Assembly (NCBI GenBank): GCA_937967405.1
Contig: CALCJV010000062.1
Coordinates: forward strand, 1-57,105
Length of the DNA stretch: 57,105 bases
Source of the DNA: an uncultured Chloroflexales bacterium
GTDB lineage: Bacteria > Chloroflexota > Chloroflexia > Chloroflexales > Chloroflexaceae
Reading direction: 5' to 3'
This document shows, piece by piece, positions 1-9,409 of this stretch (positions are counted from its first letter, which is position 1; each line of letters begins with the position of its first letter). A program made the position numbers and the translations under genes. The notes under the pieces were generated by a model. The model ran no database searches. It had not been told where the DNA came from and saw only the letters and a program-made list of their open reading frames with translations.

Positions 1-137
<137 letters not shown>

Positions 138-194
138 GGGATACTTGAAACCTTACGTGTGCGCTGCTGTCTGCTGATTGTTAAGCTCATCCAG

Positions 195-228
195 ATCGCC
201 CTAGCATGATGCTAGGGCGATTTTGTTT
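195..228 (+). terminator. Intrinsic terminator after 16S rRNA
   Basis: A perfect 11-bp stem (195-205 with 211-221) closes a 5-nt loop and is followed by TTTTGTTT. It sits only ~60 nt after the 16S end, so transcription probably stops before any 23S gene. Confidence 0.9.
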
Positions 229-300
229 GCCCAGACAGTCTCAACTGGCTGGCATAGAATCGCAACGCGACGTTCATGCGGAACGCCGCGCCTATCGTTT

Positions 301-320
301 AGGCCGATTGTGATCGGCCT
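301..320 (-). terminator. Hairpin downstream of sqd1, no U-tract
   Basis: An 8-bp perfect inverted repeat (aggccgat/atcggcct) lies 9 nt beyond the sqd1 stop codon. There is no T-run on either side, so it may be a 3'-stabilising or factor-assisted terminator rather than a classic intrinsic one. Confidence 0.45.
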
Positions 321-329
321 GGAGATGGT

Positions 330-1496
<1,167 letters not shown>

Positions 1497-1573
1497 TCAC
1501 TCCTTACTTTCCAGTTTTGCAAAGCCTCTGGTGACAACAACCAGTTTGTTTCCGAGCAAAGGCGAATGAGAGG

Positions 1574-1582
1574 ATTATACCA
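1574..1582 (-). promoter_or_regulatory. Extended -10 promoter of sqd1
   Basis: On the minus strand this reads TGGTATAAT, a perfect -10 with the extended TG. No good -35 is seen at 17 bp spacing, as is common for extended -10 promoters. It lies ~80 nt before the sqd1 ATG. Confidence 0.6.
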
Positions 1583-1612
1583 TTAGTAGGGCAAGTGCGG
1601 CGCACACGTCGG

Positions 1613-2068
1613 CTAGTTCAGATCAGGTGGTGCACCAGTCATCCCGCGAATAATCTCCGACCGCACTCGTGCGTCTACCACACTCCGCACAATCTTCTCT
1701 TCAATCACATCCCGCCGATCACGAGACGATACATTGATTGCAAACATGCGTGCAAGTAAGATGAGGTTTGCCTTCAGTTTAATTCTTGGGTCCTGCTTCA
1801 GGAGCAACAGGGCAGTCTCCCGATCCTCAATTTGCTCTAGCTGCGTCGCCAATGCCTGCAAGTCTGCGGTATCTACCTGTTGCCGCCGCGCTGCCTTCGC
1901 CGGTGTCCCTTCTACGACGACATTCAGCTTGGCCTGCCCATTCGCAACTAAGGCGAGATCAGCAGCACTGAGCTGTTTGATCGCCTTCATCAGTATCCCT
2001 AGTATCTGAGCGACATGTTCCCCATCGAGCAGGAGCGGTGCGGCTTCTTCTTGCGTTATCGGGTTCAT
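1613..2068 (-). CDS. Hypothetical protein co-translated with ParA-like ATPase
   Basis: 151 aa, not recognised. The protein is soluble, mostly helical and charged, and opens with MNPITQEEAAPLLL. It has no membrane segment and no clear helix-turn-helix. Its ATG overlaps the stop of the upstream parA-like gene (ATGA, 4 nt), so the two are translationally coupled. The genetic position is that of a ParB-like or cargo-adaptor partner, but it does not look like ParB (no visible GERRxRA motif). The role is inferred from position only. Confidence 0.75.
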   Translation of the reverse strand: MNPITQEEAAPLLLDGEHVAQILGILMKAIKQLSAADLALVANGQAKLNVVVEGTPAKAARRQQVDTADLQALATQLEQIEDRETALLLLKQDPRIKLKANLILLARMFAINVSSRDRRDVIEEKIVRSVVDARVRSEIIRGMTGAPPDLN

Positions 2069-2991
2069 CGCAAAGCTTCCTCAATTTCATTGGTCAATTG
2101 GCTAAATTCTGCCTGAATATCCTGTTGTGCAGCACGGATACGCTGTTGGAGCACAACCGGGATGCCATCGCGGGGAGCATCCGCATAGACCGATTTATTA
2201 TCGCGGATATAGGTCTGGAAAACCGGCACCCCTAGCCGCTTGACCATCTCGATATATTCGAGTTGAGCTTTGATCGGCTGGCCCGCATAGAATGTTACCA
2301 TCATAAACACTATCCCTAATACATGAGGTTGAATATGTGGCAAATGACGCATGCTTGCTGGGGCTTTATCCAGATGTGCATTATAGTTTTGGCACAGGTT
2401 GGCTACCCGCGTTCGCAGCTGATCCATGCCCACCGTCGAAAGATAATCTGGTTTGGCCGGAATGAGCAAGTAATCACTTGCAACAATCGCATTCTGGGTG
2501 ACAAGACTGAAATTCGGCGGACAGTCAATCAGCACGAAATCATAGTCTTGCAACTGCCTAACCCCTTGGCTTAGCCGCGAGTATACTCGCAATGTTGCCT
2601 CAAGGCGTTGGGCAGCATTAGACCGCTTCAGCCGACTCGCCAGAAAGATGTCAATCGTCATCAGTTCAAGGTGCGAACAGATGAGATCAACCCGCCCATG
2701 ATGATCGGCAATCGCTTGATTGACGTGCTTGGGAGAGATGATTAACGGGGCAAGTTCAGATTCAACATTACGGTAGAGGAAATCATAATACCACGATTTA
2801 ATGGTACGTGTTTGTTCATAATAACGATGCCATTCATCCACACTGATAAATGAGAAAGTGAGGTTCGATTGTGGGTCAAGGTCTATAGTGAGCACCCGCT
2901 GACCGCGCAGGGCAAGCATTGCCGCAAGATTTGCAGTGAGGGTCGTTTTACCGACCCCACCTTTAGAGTTAATCGAAGAAATGACGATCAT
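2065..2991 (-). CDS. ParA/MinD-family ATPase
   Basis: 308 aa. A deviant Walker A, KGGVGKTT (about residues 11-18), follows an N-terminal beta strand, and FVLIDCPP gives the second ATPase motif, as in ParA/Soj proteins that position DNA or protein cargo. A longer reading frame reaches 3075, but its extra 28 residues do not resemble ParA. The ATG at 2991 has TAGGAG 7 nt upstream, and a TATAAT box sits at 3041-3046 between the two candidate starts, so 2991 is preferred. The gene is followed by a 151-aa partner with a 4-nt overlap. This could be a chromosome-segregation or cargo-positioning pair. No parS-like repeat was noticed nearby. Confidence 0.9.
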   Translation of the reverse strand: MIVISSINSKGGVGKTTLTANLAAMLALRGQRVLTIDLDPQSNLTFSFISVDEWHRYYEQTRTIKSWYYDFLYRNVESELAPLIISPKHVNQAIADHHGRVDLICSHLELMTIDIFLASRLKRSNAAQRLEATLRVYSRLSQGVRQLQDYDFVLIDCPPNFSLVTQNAIVASDYLLIPAKPDYLSTVGMDQLRTRVANLCQNYNAHLDKAPASMRHLPHIQPHVLGIVFMMVTFYAGQPIKAQLEYIEMVKRLGVPVFQTYIRDNKSVYADAPRDGIPVVLQQRIRAAQQDIQAEFSQLTNEIEEALR

Positions 2992-3040
2992 GCGGACGCT
3001 CCTACAGGTGCAACGAGATTGTTCACAATTGTATGTAACG

Positions 3041-3046
3041 ATTATA
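3041..3046 (-). promoter_or_regulatory. -10 box for the parA-like gene
   Basis: TATAAT on the minus strand, ~45 nt before the preferred ATG at 2991. The -35 region is weak. An 8-bp palindrome, ACAATTGT, lies just downstream (about 3025-3032) and could be an operator. Confidence 0.45.
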
Positions 3047-3071
3047 CACGATCTCCTCGCATCGCCCTCAC

Positions 3072-3539
3072 TCATCCACGTCGCTGATCGATGCCGGCCC
3101 GCAGGATCGCCTCAAACTCATCGCGCTGGTGGTTGGGCACGTCCTCCTGTGGGATTGCGAGCACCGGTCCGGTTGAGAGCGACAGCACATAACAGTCGAG
3201 GACCTTGTCCCAATGCACAAAGTGCTCCCACCCAATCTGGCTCTGCTGGCCCTGTGGATTGCTTATCTCTACGCCCCGATCCGAGAAGCGATAGCGCGTC
3301 GGCAGCAGGTGCGCCTGATTGCTCCCCCCCGCCCGAAACGCACTGTAGACCCCGACCAGTGTATACATAAGCAACGGCAACCACCCCACCAGCATCAAAT
3401 ACAATGGCCCCTGTAGCACGGCCCATGCCGTAAAGCCCGTGAACGCAATCGCATTGATGTAGAATGTTGGGCGTTGGAAGTGCCGCAAGAGCGAAATGCG
3501 GATGACCTGTATCCGTTTTAATTGGGCATCAATGACCAT
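3072..3539 (-). CDS. YcxB-like membrane-anchored protein
   Basis: 155 aa. Two adjacent hydrophobic segments (about residues 25-65) are followed by a ~75-residue soluble beta domain with the YcxB-like pattern: a strand, YRFSDRGVEISN, then a W-x-H-F turn and a strand ending LAIPQED. The function of the family is unknown. A reading frame 24 nt longer starts inside the upstream gene. The ATG at 3539 is preceded by GAGGGG and avoids that overlap, so it was chosen. It lies 7 nt after the ICMT-like gene, so the two are probably cotranscribed. Confidence 0.75.
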   Translation of the reverse strand: MVIDAQLKRIQVIRISLLRHFQRPTFYINAIAFTGFTAWAVLQGPLYLMLVGWLPLLMYTLVGVYSAFRAGGSNQAHLLPTRYRFSDRGVEISNPQGQQSQIGWEHFVHWDKVLDCYVLSLSTGPVLAIPQEDVPNHQRDEFEAILRAGIDQRRG

Positions 3540-3546
3540 AAAGATA

Positions 3547-4242
3547 CTACCCCTCTTTCTCATTCACCGTTGATGGACGTTTGCCCCGTGCCAGCACCTG
3601 CGGCACAAGACGCGGAACCCGCTGCTGATAGGCGTGATACTCAGCCCCAAAGATGCGGAGCAGGCGATGCTCCTCGTGGTAGGAGCCAATATACATGTAC
3701 CCTGTGAGGAGGATATTCAGGGCGAGCAGATTGGCACTCATCACGGGCGAGAGCCAAAGCAGCAGGATGCTGAAGACATACAAGGGATGGCGTACCCAGC
3801 CGTAGATACCTGTTGTGATTAACGCATCGTCACCCGCCGATGGGTCAGGCTCAGCAGGATCGGCGGGATGCCGTGCGGTGGCAATGGTGTTGGTGGGGTA
3901 GTGGCTGCGGGTCTGGCGCAGTTGGGCCAAGCCCATAAAATAGTGCAGATCGGTGTGGCGCAACGTGTACACAATCCCCCCCAACGCCGCCAGTTGCCCT
4001 GCCAGCAGCACCCAATTGAACGGCTCTGGCACACGGTAGAGGGGCACATCCGGTAGGAGAGCCAAAAAGATTGGTAAGGGCAGCAACAGCACTACGGCAA
4101 CCAGATTGTACGCTAGCCGATACCAGCGCATCGCACCTGCCCCAACCCAGCGTTGCACCCACGCTTTGCATGGCAGGCTCGCCAAGAGGCTATGCAGCCC
4201 GACATAGCCAATGATATACCCGATCAGCAATGGATGTGGCAC
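3547..4242 (-). CDS. Isoprenylcysteine/phospholipid methyltransferase-like membrane protein
   Basis: 231 aa from the GTG chosen here. About five hydrophobic segments are followed by a C-terminal signature typical of ICMT/PEMT and NnrU-related proteins: GIYGWVRHPLY, then a conserved E-E with YHEEHRLLRIFGAEYHAY. Family members transfer methyl groups to membrane lipids or prenylated substrates; the substrate here cannot be told. The open frame extends to 4464, but that would run through the treZ promoter and start. The GTG at 4242 has GGAGGG upstream and immediately precedes the first membrane segment. Confidence 0.75.
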   Translation of the reverse strand: MPHPLLIGYIIGYVGLHSLLASLPCKAWVQRWVGAGAMRWYRLAYNLVAVVLLLPLPIFLALLPDVPLYRVPEPFNWVLLAGQLAALGGIVYTLRHTDLHYFMGLAQLRQTRSHYPTNTIATARHPADPAEPDPSAGDDALITTGIYGWVRHPLYVFSILLLWLSPVMSANLLALNILLTGYMYIGSYHEEHRLLRIFGAEYHAYQQRVPRLVPQVLARGKRPSTVNEKEG

Positions 4243-4305
4243 GCCTGCGTTTCCCTCCGATCTCTGCTCAACCAACGAATCCTTGCAACACGCCTCGCCT
4301 GCGTA

Positions 4306-4314
4306 TGGTATCAT
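4306..4314 (+). promoter_or_regulatory. Candidate extended -10 promoter of treZ
   Basis: TGGTATCAT, matching the extended -10 pattern seen at several genes in this window. It lies ~40 nt before the treZ ATG. TTGCAA at 4283-4288 is a poor-spacing -35 candidate. Confidence 0.45.
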
Positions 4315-4354
4315 ACCAGTAAATAGCCAGAGCGAGCAACAGGAGTTCGCATCC

Positions 4355-6217
4355 ATGACCCCCCCCCACAATGCAACAAGCTGGACGCTGCCGATTGGAG
4401 CTGTACCGGATCGCTCCGGAACTCGTTTCCGGGTGTGGGCGGAAACCGCCCGCCACAGCGTCACCCTCGTGCTCTATGAACGTGATGGCAAGGCGATCAG
4501 CGCACAACACCCAATGATCCCCGATGATCATGGCTACTTTAGCCTCAGTTTGGCTGGAATCAAGCCCGGCACACGCTACCGCTACCAAATAGATGATCGC
4601 CCACCGCTCCCCGATCCGGCTTCACGGGCCCAGCCCGATGGCGTACACGGCGCATCGGCAGTGGTTGATCTGGCCGCCTTTCGCTGGACAGATACTGGCT
4701 GGCGCGGCGTTCCCCTCGATCAGCTGATCATCTACGAAGTCCATGTTGGGACAGCCACCCCCGAAGGCACGTTCGAGAGCCTGATTGGGCAGCTCGATGC
4801 GCTTGTTGATCTGGGCATCACCGCGATAGAGCTGATGCCGATTGCTGACTTTCCGGGCAGGCGCAACTGGGGCTACGATGGCGTAAACCTGTTTGCTCCA
4901 GCGCGAGCCTACGGTGGCGCAATCGGCTTGCAACGGCTCGTCAATGCCGCGCACTCACGCGGGCTAGCCGTGCTACTCGATGTCGTCTATAATCACCTTG
5001 GCCCCGACGGCAACTACCTGCGCCAGTTCAGCGAGCGTTACTTCACTGATCTCCATCATACACCATGGGGATCGGCCTTGAATTTGGATGATCCCAATTG
5101 CCCCCAAGTCCGCGAGTATTTCATCGCTAACGCCTGTTCATGGCTACACGAGTACCACCTCGACGGCTTGCGCCTCGATGCCACCCACGCGATAGTGGAT
5201 GCTGGCGATACGCCCTTCTTGCGTGCGCTAGCCGAACAGGTGCAAGCGCACTGTCCGCCAGATCGGCACTTCCTGCTGCTGGCTGAAGACGAACGCAACC
5301 TGCCCCACCTCGCCCAGCCCCGTGATGCAGGCGGCTATGGCCTTGATGGCATCTGGGCTGATGATTTCCACCATCAGGTGCGCGTCATGCTCACTGGGGA
5401 GCAAGACAGTTACTACCAAAACTTTAGTGGCTCCGCCGCTGATCTTGCCCGCACCGTGCAGCAGGGCTGGTTTTATACGGGGCAAGTTGAACCGCAATCT
5501 GGGCATGCACGCGGCGCACCCGCCGATACCTTGCCCTATCCGACCTTCATCTACTGCATCCAGAACCATGATCAAGTAGGCAACCGAGCGACAGGGGATC
5601 GGCTGCACCACACGGTTGCGCTGGATCGCTACCGCGTCGCATCGGCCCTGTTGCTGCTCGCCCCTGCAACCCCGCTGCTGTTTATGGGCCAAGAGTGGGC
5701 CGCAAGCACACCGTTCCTGTTCTTCACCGACCACCATCCCGAATTGGGGCGGCAGGTAACGCAGGGGCGGCGGGCGGAGTTTGCCGAATTTACCGCCTTT
5801 ACCCATACCGAAGTGCCCGATCCGCAAGAGCTGGCCACGTTCATGCAATCGCGCTTGAACTGGGCTGAGCGCGAACAGCCGCCGCACATCGGCATCTTGC
5901 GCCTCTATCAGCACTTGATCGCCCTCCGCCGCACACACCCTGCCCTACAGTCATTCGCCCGCGAGCAGACCGAAATTGTAGACCTCACCGCCCGCACGCT
6001 GATGTTACGGCGCACCAGCCCAGATGGGGCGTGTGTGCTGGCATTCCTGCATTTCGGCGATGCCGACGTAACCCTCAACCTGCCTGCGTTTATGCTTGTG
6101 CCCCTCACACTGGTATGCGATAGTGAGGCAGCTGAGTTTGGCGGGAGCGGCGCACTGCCCATTGCCAACGTGATCCACCTGCACACTCCGCGTGCATTGG
6201 TATTTGCCACAGCCTAA
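4355..6217 (+). CDS. treZ: Malto-oligosyltrehalose trehalohydrolase
   Basis: 620 aa. This GH13 enzyme releases trehalose from maltooligosyl-trehalose. An N-terminal E-set domain (about 1-100) leads into the barrel. The TreZ hallmarks are IYEVHVGT, nucleophile Asp275 in RLDATHAI, acid/base Glu311 in LLAEDERN, and Asp406 in NHDQVGNR. Length is normal for the family. The frame is open from 4211, but the ATG at 4355 has AGGAG 9 nt upstream and gives a typical N terminus. The usual partner TreY (maltooligosyl-trehalose synthase) is not in the window, so it is encoded elsewhere or absent. The next gene starts 17 nt downstream but has its own -10 box. Confidence 0.96.
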   Translation: MTPPHNATSWTLPIGAVPDRSGTRFRVWAETARHSVTLVLYERDGKAISAQHPMIPDDHGYFSLSLAGIKPGTRYRYQIDDRPPLPDPASRAQPDGVHGASAVVDLAAFRWTDTGWRGVPLDQLIIYEVHVGTATPEGTFESLIGQLDALVDLGITAIELMPIADFPGRRNWGYDGVNLFAPARAYGGAIGLQRLVNAAHSRGLAVLLDVVYNHLGPDGNYLRQFSERYFTDLHHTPWGSALNLDDPNCPQVREYFIANACSWLHEYHLDGLRLDATHAIVDAGDTPFLRALAEQVQAHCPPDRHFLLLAEDERNLPHLAQPRDAGGYGLDGIWADDFHHQVRVMLTGEQDSYYQNFSGSAADLARTVQQGWFYTGQVEPQSGHARGAPADTLPYPTFIYCIQNHDQVGNRATGDRLHHTVALDRYRVASALLLLAPATPLLFMGQEWAASTPFLFFTDHHPELGRQVTQGRRAEFAEFTAFTHTEVPDPQELATFMQSRLNWAEREQPPHIGILRLYQHLIALRRTHPALQSFAREQTEIVDLTARTLMLRRTSPDGACVLAFLHFGDADVTLNLPAFMLVPLTLVCDSEAAEFGGSGALPIANVIHLHTPRALVFATA

Positions 6218-6226
6218 TGCTATAAT
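6218..6226 (+). promoter_or_regulatory. Extended -10 promoter placed for a leaderless mRNA
   Basis: TGCTATAAT overlaps the end of treZ; its last base is 9 nt before the ATG at 6235. TTGGTA at 6197-6202 could be the -35 (18 bp spacer). Transcription would begin at or next to the start codon. Confidence 0.55.
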
Positions 6227-6234
6227 GCGCTGCA

Positions 6235-8268
6235 ATGAATGAACCTGTTGCACCCGTATCTAGCCCCGTCGTTGTGCCCCCTGCCGCCCGTGCTACCCCT
6301 ACCTCCATATGGGCGGCAAGGTGGCGATGCCGTGTCTGGCAACCGCTCCCGCTCGCCCTGCTCTGCGGCGTGCTGGCATTTGTGTTGGGCAGCCTTGCGC
6401 TGCCACAGGCATGGGCCACAACGATCCAGATTGGCGGCGGCTTCGATAGCCCCTTCCTGCGTGGCTTCCATCGGGCCGAATTTAGCGAGCTACACCAGAC
6501 CGATTTCCGCTGGACTGAGCCACGCGCCGAAGTGCTGCTACCGGGCGTGAACCAGTCCGTTGTTGGTCTGCGGATCCACGGCGATACGCCCAATTTCCCG
6601 CTGACCCTGACCACCGGTGACACCACATACCAGCTTGTGCTACGCTCCGGCTGGCAAACGATCATGATCGCACCAGCTCCAGATTGGCGTGGCGATGTGC
6701 GGATTGGGCTAGCCGCACCCGCCCAGACTAGCCCAGACGATCCGCGTCTGCGTGGCGTTGCCCTCAGCCACATCAGCGTCAGCAGTCGCAATGCTGCTGT
6801 GTCGCTTGTGCAGCCGCTCCTGATTGGGCTGAGTAGCGCACTGGCTGTCCTGCTCGTGAGTGCCACCCTGCGCGGAACACGCGCTCGGCTGCCGCTCGCC
6901 CTGCTCACCGGTGGCAGCTTGGCAGTGGGCAGTGCGTGGCTGCTGGCTAGCGATCAGCGCATGTGGCTGACGAGCTACAGTGCCCGTTGGCTGCTCGTAC
7001 TATTGCTTGGGATAGGCATCTGGGCTGGCGTGCAAGCCCTGCTGAACTGGCTCGCACAACAGCAGCGCATCCCTACCGATCCGCGCATTCGCAACAGCTT
7101 GGCGGCCGCCGCTGTGCTAGCGGGGGTGCTTCGCTATGCCGCCCTTGCCTACCCGCTCAATCACAACAGCGATCTGCGCTATATTTTAGGGCGTACATGG
7201 ATGATCCGCGATGGGCAGTTCCTCACCCTGTTCCTGCCCAATCCCGCACTCACGCCCGTGCAGTGGGAAATGGATGTGACCATCCCGCGTTCGCCATTCT
7301 TCTATCTCCTGAATGTGCCGATGACCTTCCTGCCCGGACGCGGCAGCGATGCGCTCGGTATGCTTGCCTTCAGTAGCGTGGTAGATGCGCTCGCAGTTGT
7401 GCTGGTGGGCTTGCTGGTGCTGCATGTTGGCGGCGGGCAACACGCTGCATGGGCTGCCGCAATGCTCGCTGCAACGCTTCCGTTTGGCTTGCAAATGATC
7501 GTCTCGTGGGGCATCCTCCCGACGTTGCTGGCGCAAATGCTGGCTCTGCTCACTGTATACCTATGGCTCGAACTGCGCCCACAGCTACCTACGGGGCCAG
7601 CCCGCTTGATCATTGCGGGAGTGCTTGCGCTCGCCTTCCTCGCTTATCCTACCGCGCTAGTGTTTCTCGGCGCAACGGGCGTGTTGCTGGTGCTGATGCT
7701 GGCAATGCGCCGTGATCCGGCAACGGTCCCCACCGCGCAGGCGGGCATGCTCGCTACGGCGATTGCGCTGCTGCTCTACTACGGCTGGCACATGCCGGCC
7801 CTGCTCAACAAAACCCTCCCAACCCTGTTTGGCCCAGCGAGCGCGGCTAGCACCGCCCCTGCCGCAGGGAACCTTAGCACGCTCTCGCTGCCGCGCACGC
7901 TCGTTGCAATCACCGCGCAACCACTCGATAAGTACGGCATACTACTGCTGCTCCTTGCGCTCAGTGGGAGTGCCATGCTCCTGCTCCGGTTGCGTGGTCC
8001 GCGAGTCTATGCAGGCTTGGTGCTTGCGGCGTGGAGCCTCGCCTACCTACCATTTGCCCTGTTAGATGAGTACATTGTCACGCTGATCCTGAAGCAGGTG
8101 CTCTGGCTCCTCCCCATGCTGGCTATCCTTGCGGGCCTCACGCTAGGGCGCATGCAGCACAGCCGCGCCGGACGCTGGCTCACGGCGGCGGTGTTGCTCT
8201 GGATCGGGTGGCAAGGAATGGTGCTGCTCAGTGAGCTTGTCCGCTTCGCCTTTATGCAACTCAAGTAG
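6235..8268 (+). CDS. Large polytopic membrane protein, possible GT-C-type glycosyltransferase
   Basis: 677 aa. A cytoplasmic tail and one membrane segment (about 38-60) lead to a ~130-residue extracytoplasmic beta-rich domain, then roughly ten further membrane helices to the C terminus. An extracytoplasmic loop with NHNSDLRYILGRTWMIRDG after a helix resembles the acidic loop of GT39/GT-C enzymes that use lipid-linked sugars, but no family could be fixed. The next gene is a GT2 glycosyltransferase, which supports a role in cell-surface glycan or glycolipid assembly. Translation is probably leaderless or nearly so, because the -10 box lies only 9 nt upstream and there is no ribosome site. Confidence 0.8.
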   Translation: MNEPVAPVSSPVVVPPAARATPTSIWAARWRCRVWQPLPLALLCGVLAFVLGSLALPQAWATTIQIGGGFDSPFLRGFHRAEFSELHQTDFRWTEPRAEVLLPGVNQSVVGLRIHGDTPNFPLTLTTGDTTYQLVLRSGWQTIMIAPAPDWRGDVRIGLAAPAQTSPDDPRLRGVALSHISVSSRNAAVSLVQPLLIGLSSALAVLLVSATLRGTRARLPLALLTGGSLAVGSAWLLASDQRMWLTSYSARWLLVLLLGIGIWAGVQALLNWLAQQQRIPTDPRIRNSLAAAAVLAGVLRYAALAYPLNHNSDLRYILGRTWMIRDGQFLTLFLPNPALTPVQWEMDVTIPRSPFFYLLNVPMTFLPGRGSDALGMLAFSSVVDALAVVLVGLLVLHVGGGQHAAWAAAMLAATLPFGLQMIVSWGILPTLLAQMLALLTVYLWLELRPQLPTGPARLIIAGVLALAFLAYPTALVFLGATGVLLVLMLAMRRDPATVPTAQAGMLATAIALLLYYGWHMPALLNKTLPTLFGPASAASTAPAAGNLSTLSLPRTLVAITAQPLDKYGILLLLLALSGSAMLLLRLRGPRVYAGLVLAAWSLAYLPFALLDEYIVTLILKQVLWLLPMLAILAGLTLGRMQHSRAGRWLTAAVLLWIGWQGMVLLSELVRFAFMQLK

Positions 8269-8277
8269 TCGGTGATT

Positions 8278-9300
8278 ATGTCAAATTCACACCCCATGCG
8301 CGTATCGCTGATCTGCACCGTGCGCGACGAAGCCGACAATATCGCCGCCCTGCTCGACTCGATGCTTGCCCAAACGCGCCAGCCCGATGAGATCATCATC
8401 AACGATTGCCTGAGCCGCGATGCCACCCCCACGATTGTGCAGCAGTATGCGGCGCAGCACGCCCACATCCGGCTAGTGACGGGCGGTCACAACATCTCCT
8501 CTGGACGCAATCATGCGATTGCCCACGCGAGCGGCGCGATCATTGCGTGCACCGATGCGGGGCTGGTGCTCGACCCGCATTGGCTGGAGCGACTGATCGC
8601 GCCAATCGAACAGGGCCGCGCTGATCAGACCGGCGGCTTCTACTGCCCGCAACCACACAGCCTCTTTGAGCTGGTGCTTGGGGCAACCAACTATCGCAAT
8701 GTAACTGAGATTGACCCGGCGCGGTTCCTGCCGTTTGGCAACTGTATGGCATTCCGGCGCGAAGCATGGGCGGCGGTAGGCGGCTTCCCCGAATGGCTAA
8801 ACCATTGCGAAGACCTTGTGTTCGATCTGGCACTGGATCAAGCTGGCTATCAGCGCGAATTTGTGCCCGATGCCGTGATTATGTTCCGCCCGCGGTCATC
8901 CTTGCGGGCATTCTTTCGGCAGTACTATTTTTATGCACGCGGCGATGGGATTGCTGGGCTATGGACAAAACGGCATCTCATCCGCTATGCTACATATGGG
9001 TCGGGCAGCCTATTGTTGGTTAAGGCGATCTCCTCCTCGCGTTGGCGTGTGCCGGTTGCCCTGTTCGGCATACTCGGTGTAATCGCCTACACTCGTGCGC
9101 CCTATCGTCGCCTTGTGCCACAGCTTCAGCAGCTTCAGCAGCTTCAACCCATCCCGCGAATGTATTGGCTCCGTGCGCTGCTGCTTGTACCCGTCATTCG
9201 CGTAGTGGGCGATCTTGCCAAAATGCTTGGCTACCCACGCGGGCTATGGTTACGTTGCACCCACCCTCTACACCGAAAGCCCTACAAGCCACGTTTGTAA
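8278..9300 (+). CDS. Family 2 glycosyltransferase with C-terminal membrane segment
   Basis: 340 aa. The GT-A fold motifs are in order: VSLICTVRDEADN at the N terminus, DCLSRDAT, CTDAG as the DxD-like metal site, and HCEDLVFDL carrying the ED catalytic-base pair. A hydrophobic segment near residue 260 probably anchors it to the membrane. The start is uncertain: GTG 8272, ATG 8278 or ATG 8296, none with a strong ribosome site. It follows the membrane protein by 3-9 nt, so the two are translated together. A three-unit 9-bp repeat at 9121-9147 encodes a QLQ run. Confidence 0.9.
   Translation: MSNSHPMRVSLICTVRDEADNIAALLDSMLAQTRQPDEIIINDCLSRDATPTIVQQYAAQHAHIRLVTGGHNISSGRNHAIAHASGAIIACTDAGLVLDPHWLERLIAPIEQGRADQTGGFYCPQPHSLFELVLGATNYRNVTEIDPARFLPFGNCMAFRREAWAAVGGFPEWLNHCEDLVFDLALDQAGYQREFVPDAVIMFRPRSSLRAFFRQYYFYARGDGIAGLWTKRHLIRYATYGSGSLLLVKAISSSRWRVPVALFGILGVIAYTRAPYRRLVPQLQQLQQLQPIPRMYWLRALLLVPVIRVVGDLAKMLGYPRGLWLRCTHPLHRKPYKPRL
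9121..9147 (+). repeat. Three tandem 9-bp units in the GT2 gene
   Basis: Three near-perfect copies of cagcttcag encode repeated Gln-Leu-Gln between the membrane segment and the C terminus. This is a possible slippage site that would change the length in steps of three residues without breaking the frame. Confidence 0.7.
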
Positions 9301-9409
9301 GGATAATGATGACGTAGCACGGAGTAGCATGGAATCGAATCATAGAGTCTGATCCCATCACCCAATTTGCGTACCGGCGTAGCATGTCCTTGTAATTGAG
9401 AATACGTTC

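Noticed and set aside
2992-3075. 28-residue N-terminal extension of the ParA-like protein
   Set aside because: The extra residues do not look like ParA, and a TATAAT box lies within this stretch. The ATG at 2991 has a good ribosome site.
4243-4464. Extension of the ICMT-like protein to 305 aa
   Set aside because: It would overlap the treZ promoter and first codons and adds a non-conserved cysteine-rich stretch. GTG 4242 is better placed.
5228-5938. Long minus-strand open frames inside treZ, the NRPS genes and cimA
   Set aside because: They are antisense shadows of high-GC coding sequence with no ribosome sites and no recognisable domains.
9121-9147. Short tandem repeats as a CRISPR or mobile-element signal
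   Set aside because: Three 9-bp units within a coding frame with no spacers; simple codon-level repetition.
8278-9300. GT2 plus membrane protein as tailoring enzymes of the NRPS cluster
   Set aside because: They sit upstream of a ~110-nt gap before the first cluster gene and have their own promoter. A general envelope role is simpler.
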